Below are positions 58,954 to 64,000 of a stretch of 64,000 bases of DNA, one piece after another. The first letter of the stretch is position 1; each line of letters starts with the position of its first letter. The DNA comes from Porogramme epimiltina (Eukaryota; Basidiomycota; Agaricomycetes; Polyporales; Polyporaceae), in assembly GCA_900155495.1 (NCBI GenBank), contig FTLJ01000076.1, positions 1-64,000 of the forward strand, given 5' to 3'. The notes beneath the pieces were generated by a model. The model was not told where the DNA came from. It saw nothing but the letters and a program-made list of their open reading frames with translations, and ran no database searches. A program made the translations under genes and the position numbers.

Positions 58954-59025
58954 ATTTTTCGGATTTTTTCGTGCGCGACGCGCGACTTGCAAAAAGCGCT
59001 CGGACACCAATTTCGGAAACAGCTG
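58954..59025 (-). repeat. Right terminal inverted repeat
   Basis: Reverse complement of the left repeat; the element ends ...GGAAACAGCTG at 59025 and TA follows. Confidence 0.92.
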
Positions 59026-59476
59026 TATAATCTGTGCAGCCTGAGACACGAGCGAAAAGCTGCGCTATGTGGAGTACTTTCTTCCCCAAGCCCCCGTGTC
59101 CTTTCCAATTTCTCTTATATGATTGTGCATCCCGTCCACTGCCCGTCTACACTCGTGTCACCCGCTCTCGTTCTCGACGCATAGAACCGTGAACCCGTAC
59201 CTCTCCATAAAAAGTAGCGGCAAGCGCGGCGGCCCAGGTGTTTGCACAACGCCCGTCGTAGACTCAGCGGGTGTGATCAGTAAAGTGAATAATATTGGAG
59301 TATCCAAGAATCACTAGTGCTGGAGCAATACCAGACCCAAATAGTTTGGCAGTGAGATGTTCAACTAGGCATCCCGACAAGCGGTCGCACTGCGTGTTCG
59401 TGATCGACACTGTATAGTATTATTCTGCTAATGTGGAACGCGGAACACATGCGCGCAAAGGGAGGTGGCTGCTAGG
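59026..59476. other. Intergenic region
   Basis: Between the inverted-repeat element and the 3' end of MSH4. No gene seen. Confidence 0.55.
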
Positions 59477-62400
59477 CTACATGGTTTCGTTCAGGACCGC
59501 CGTGACATCCTTTTGGAAACGTAGCAGATAAGCAGCGAGCTCGTCGTCGGGTAAAGTGGAGTGGTCGAGAGCCTGCCCAAGCTGTGTTCGCAACTAGATA
59601 GGACGATAAACAAGGCCATTCTTCGATGGAGTGGTAATATGCAGACGGAAGGGACACACCCTTAGAAATGCCTTGCGCCTTATGGAAATCTTGCTCGATC
59701 GACTTTGCTCTTTATCTCTTTCCTGTTGATCATTGAGAACTTCGGCTACACGCCGAGCTTCAGAGAGAACAGCAGACGGTAAATCTGCCAGCTGGGCGAG
59801 GTCGAGACCTATTGACGATATCAAGACCCTATTGTATGAAGAGGACCCCGTCGTGGGACATGCATACCATAGTGGCTCATGTCATCCGGGGCACCGTCTA
59901 GGATCCTAGAGGGCATCAGTTGTAAAAGTCATATGATAGGGATGAACAAACTTGTAATGGAAGGTCATTCCAATTTTAGAGGCAAATCGCGATTTCTGGG
60001 GCCAGAACTCCGTCAATGCGCCGTAGTGTAGGTCCACGCGGTGCAGTGTAACATGCCTGGATGAGAAGATGCAAACTATACTAATAGGTCAGAACCGAGT
60101 CTGGTGTAGGGGTCCAAGTACACACTTCACGACAGAAGGTTGACGAGACAATGTTGTTGCAAGCTCGTTAAAGTGCCTGAATGAATAGACGTGATCATTC
60201 GAGCTCGAGGTCGTATTGTGCGACTTACGTTGCGAAGAACACAAATGACTGAGAAGTGTATTGAGAGCGCACCCCATTACATCGAAACAGTGCACGTCCG
60301 TACCTTCAGTCTGATTAATTCTTCTGCAATGGCGTGCGATATGGCCACGCCCTCTCCGACCGAAGTACCCCTCCCCACTTCATCAATTAGGACGAGTGAT
60401 CTGTCCGTAGCGAGGCCTACAACAAGGTTCAACAATCAATTACGAGACAGCCACAGTTCTCGCACCAAGAATCATAGCGGTAGTCGCCATCTCACTAGCG
60501 AAGGTACTGAGACTCTTCTCTAAATCATCGTCATTTGAGAGGCGGGATAAAAGGGCATCGTGGATCCTAGAATGAAATAAGGGTCTACTCAAACTACTCA
60601 AAGGAAGGTTGGGTATGAATACTGTACCTGAACGATCCGTACTCCGCTGGGATAAAACTTCCACACATAGCCATAACGGTGAGGAGCGCGATTTGCTTCA
60701 GGTAAGTGCTTTTGCCTGACATGCTGTGGAAAATGTTCAGGCTTACTTCGCGCTAAGCGCAGAAATAACGTACTTCGGACCCTGAACAATTTGGAAGGTA
60801 GATGCTTCGCAGCAATATACGTCATTGGGGACAGTCACACCGGCAAATTGCACATTTTCGAGCACAGGGTGTCGCCCTCCTTTGATTGCAAGTGTTCCGG
60901 TGAACTCTGGTCGCGCTTGCAGCCAGTTTGAGTGGAAATAGAGGATGTTGAATGTAGTAAAGCTCACTATAGTTCCGTACTGATCCACAAAAGACGCAAA
61001 TGCGCAAAGTTAGACACCACAGGACTAAAGACTATGCTTACTGATAGCTGCATGTGCGAATGACCACAGGAGGTCAAGTAGCGCGACCGCTTCCGAAGCT
61101 TTATATAGTGCGCCAATGTCCACAATCACTTCATTGGTGAGGTCCTGAATTATTCTACGCCACGAGTCAGCGGGATCCCACATTCGAAATGCACACAGTC
61201 ATGCCTACTTGTCACTCAGAATCAAAGTCTCGTCTAACGCATCCTTCATCCTCGCGTTACGCTTTTTCTGTGGAGGCGAAAAGGTCACCCGATGTACAGT
61301 TTAGCGCATGGACCAACTCACCAACTCAAGGCTCGAGAATATCCATCGTCCCTTTTGTGCGGTAAGGTCCACAAATCCCGTCGGCATCTGTCCTCCGGCG
61401 TCTTCAAGGTCTGATTTTTTGAGAGCGAACACGAATCCTCCGTCTCCATCACGATAGGCTAGTGTGATGGGCAGAGTGTGTTCATCTACGAGTCGATTCC
61501 TCAGAGCATAAATATCACCGATGTTCTCTTTATAAGTCTCACGAGCTACGTCTAGAAGCCGGTTGTAATTCGCCTGTGAGATAGCGCGTGAATGGACAAT
61601 TGGAGTACGCTATGACTATAAAGCTCACTCGAACGGCATACACGCGGGCGTTTACCGCATTCAAACCGCCCTAGAAGAGGATAAGCTTTACACGAACGAT
61701 TGTATATCATCACCGTACCTTAGCAGGTGTCGCCTCCTCGTTCAAGCTTTGACGAATGAGGTCATCTATTTTCTTGATACGAGGGTCTGACATAATCTAA
61801 AATTAGGGATGAGATGGGGTTCTGTATCTCATAGTGGGTCAACAAACCTCTAAAATGAACTGAAGCAGCTCAGAACGACCCCCATCAAGGGCTTTTACTA
61901 AACGTGGTAACGTTTGTACGATGTTCCTCAGGTTTAGCATCTGGGCGACCCGTGCCGAGGCAAGCTTCGCGCTGCTGGTCTCCCGGACTTCCGAGCAAGC
62001 GAGCTGTCACACGACACGTTCAGCAAGACGTTGAGAGGACCAAAATGCGGCAGCGTACCGCAGAGATGAGCTTATCGAAGTCCATTTTATTCAGAGGTTT
62101 TAGAGCATCCTTTATATCCGTGAATCGCTCTTCCGTTTGAACTAGTTCTTCATAGATGACAAGTCGGCTTGCAGGGAGATGTATTTGAGCTCGGCGCCAC
62201 ATACCTTCAACCACATCGAGGCGTGCTTTGAGTGATGTTTTTGCTGAGGTCCTGTGAGTAACGTGATCGATATATAGCCTTATACTTCCATACCAGTAAT
62301 TGGAGCCAAGATGTTGACCCTCAGAAGCCTTGAGCCCATAGCGGTGTACGTGTGGTTTAGAAGGCTATCTCCAGTCGTAAGCTAATCTAGTTAAAGGACA

Positions 62401-63299
62401 AGAAGGTGGCGCACTCACCCGAAGAGAGAATGCGCATTCTTTCGGCCAGACAGATTGCTCACGAGCTCCAGGTCACGCACGGTATCTGAATCAATCATCA
62501 TCGTTCCCTCAACTTGTGCGTATCGTATCAGTAAGGAAGACGCAGCAAATCTCGTTCCGAGACGGAGCTCCGAGTGCTTGAACAGGGCGCTAGCAGCCGA
62601 AAGTGCGTAGTACCTGGCATATGACCAACCGTGAGCGAGTTTATGGATTGAAAAGGGCGCATATACCCACTTATTGGAAGCAGCAACGATGGTTGCAGCC
62701 CGCTCGTCATCGTCAACGGTAAGCTGATTCACAAACTCAAGGCCTGAAAATGAATTGAGAAGATCATACCCTATGAATATACAGGCGACACACCTGCATT
62801 GTCGCTCCAGTACTTGCGGGCGACGGGTTCTACCGGTACGCCATCAAACTCCTCCATAATGCACTGGACGAGCAGAGACGTCGTCTGCGGTTTCTTCCCG
62901 CCGGACACCAACGACGTGTCCGATAGGGCCATAAATGTGTCAGGTACAAGGACAAGAGACGGTGAATGAAGGTGCATTTGATGGAGAGTCTTAACGTAAG
63001 TCGGGCAGTCGGCGAGCTATGCGCGGTAATTGTAGGCGGCATATGGACAAGAGAGGCGCATATACGGTACGCACTTGAACTAGAGTAACCCTTCCCGTGT
63101 CTTTCTCGAGGCACGCCATGCCTACTTCCCGCCCGACACCACGACCTTCAATAACTGCGATGAGGTAACTGGATTCATGTCTGGAAGAGGCTGCAGTGAG
63201 AGGACGACCTGTGTTAGGGCGAGAATGGCTTGTCCATGGGCGGGACAGAGCGGTGGCCGGGTGTGAAGATGACGGCCGACCAGTGTATGTTTCCGACAT
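59477..63299 (-). CDS. MSH4: Meiotic MutS homologue MSH4
   Basis: Meiosis-specific MutS protein that with MSH5 stabilises crossover intermediates; it lacks the mismatch-binding N-terminal domain. The start [20 protein letters not shown] at 63299 is the most plausible ATG. The connector/core begins [20 protein letters not shown]; the clamp and lever regions include [20 protein letters not shown] (typical MSH4) then [16 protein letters not shown] and [10 protein letters not shown]. The ATPase has [20 protein letters not shown], Walker [21 protein letters not shown] (intron inside GPN, about 60720-60770), [18 protein letters not shown], Walker [21 protein letters not shown] and the C-terminal helix [20 protein letters not shown]. 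It ends VLNETM, stop complement 59477-59479. Many (15-20) short introns. All ATPase motifs are intact, so probably functional. Confidence 0.92.
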
Positions 63300-63464
63300 T
63301 GATGTTATGGATCTGGACGAAAGTTGCTCTGTCTCGTGCAAGGAGCGGTCCTTGAATGTGACACACGATCACGTGAGCGCGTCATTGCAGGACGCGAAAC
63401 GGGAAGATGATGTCCAAAAAGAAGCATGTATATCTGGCGCGTATAGACTACACTATACAGCGCG

Positions 63465-64000
63465 CTACGTACCACCCTCCGTAAAGATACTTCCCTCTCT
63501 TGATACATAGCACTGTAGAGCAGGGCTCCACACGTACTCGTGCCTCATCACCTTGCTCAAGGTTAAATATGCGTCCAAATCGGCGTATGGCACCTTGGTG
63601 CGAGGGTCCAGGTACTTTGCAGGCCTTCCAGTAACGGGACATGTCTTAACAGGACGTGCTACACAGAAAAATAGTCAGGTCCAACATCCCGTCAGCAAGC
63701 GGTCGTCAACTCACCATAGGGACGCCCTTTGGCTGTGTAAACACGCAGGTTCTCCCAGTCCGCGTGGTCACCAAACATCGCGGTCATGGTGCTTGCCCAG
63801 GGAGGCCGCTTCTTTTCCGTTTGGGTGATCTCGTGTATGACGTATTGCTTCGCCACTGTCTCCTTCATTTCAATGGGCGGCGGCGGTTGTTGTGGGGGCT
63901 GAGCGGGAGTAGGAGGCACTTGGGGTGCGGGAGCCGGTGGCGTTGCTATGAATGTTGTACTAGACATGGATGCGGGAGTCGGTGGTGGTGGGAGCGATGG
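63465..64000 (-). CDS. YL1 (VPS72/SWC2) family protein, C-terminal part
   Basis: Only the C-terminal part is in the window; the reading frame is still open at the right edge. YL1/SWC2 is the SWR1-complex subunit that recognises histone H2A.Z in yeast and animals. Seen: a Pro/Gln-rich linker, then VAKQYVIHEITQTEKKRPPW and MTAMFGDHADWENLRVYTAK; after an intron (63658-63710) the YL1 C-terminal signature VKTCPVTGRPAKYLDPRTKV and PYADLDAYLTL with the CPxTGxPAKYxDPxT pattern. It ends near VSREGSIFTEGGT, stop complement 63465-63467. IES6 of the INO80 complex carries a related domain, but CPVTG/PAKY fits YL1 better. The head of the protein and its acidic N-terminal domain are outside the window. Confidence 0.75.

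Larger units (their letters stand above)
57899..59025. mobile_element. Non-autonomous TIR element, Tc1/mariner-like
   Basis: A 1,127 bp element bounded by near-perfect terminal inverted repeats of about 71 bp and flanked by TA on both sides (57897-57898 and 59026-59027), the target-site duplication expected of Tc1/mariner transposases. Both ends begin CAGCTGTTTCCGAAATTGGT reading inward. The inside has only short open frames on both strands and no transposase is recognised, so it would need an enzyme in trans, or is a decayed copy. It lies between the oxidoreductase (start 222 bp to the left) and MSH4 (stop about 450 bp to the right). Confidence 0.85.

Overview
The window reads as nuclear DNA of a filamentous basidiomycete. 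An Agaricomycete, perhaps Polyporales, is my inference from protein flavour; I could not run a taxonomic search. Genes are packed closely on both strands. They are split by many short introns (about 50-70 bp) with GT...AG ends, coding sequence is GC-rich, and the products are eukaryotic housekeeping and fungal proteins. There are no operons. Gene spans below run from start codon to stop codon and include introns; I joined exons by eye using reading frame, splice sites and family conservation.

Layout. 1-12 kb (+): an F-box protein, an AGC-like pseudokinase, a predicted ABC-class P-loop ATPase of poorly known function, and a MYST histone acetyltransferase with a chromo-barrel. 12-20 kb: ribosomal protein L19 (-), a HAL4/HRK-type kinase (+) and the ESCRT ATPase VPS4 (+). 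20-27 kb (+): a small secreted protein, a small acidic protein of unknown function, and the cullin regulator CAND1. 27-33 kb (+): two tandem proline dehydrogenases. 33-40 kb: an acetamidase-type amidase (-) and a BNI4-like protein with a probable PP1 docking site (+). 41-54 kb: VPS27 (-) and RPB1 (+), divergent from a 371 bp intergenic region, then the retromer subunit VPS35 (+). 54-64 kb (all -): BCP1, an FAD-dependent oxidoreductase, MSH4 and the C-terminal part of a YL1/VPS72-family protein that runs off the right edge. Between the oxidoreductase and MSH4 lies a 1.13 kb element with about 71 bp terminal inverted repeats and TA flanks. It looks like a non-autonomous Tc1/mariner-type transposon.

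How the genes relate. Most neighbours are functionally unconnected. Three endosomal sorting genes (VPS4, VPS27, VPS35) fall within about 36 kb, and two chromatin genes (MYST acetyltransferase, YL1) and RPB1 are present, but nothing in the sequence shows co-regulation beyond the VPS27/RPB1 divergent promoter. The least ordinary items are the inverted-repeat element beside the oxidoreductase promoter, the pseudokinase, the ABC-class ATPase, the proline dehydrogenase duplication, and the short, diverged RPB1 C-terminal repeat domain that is cut by introns.
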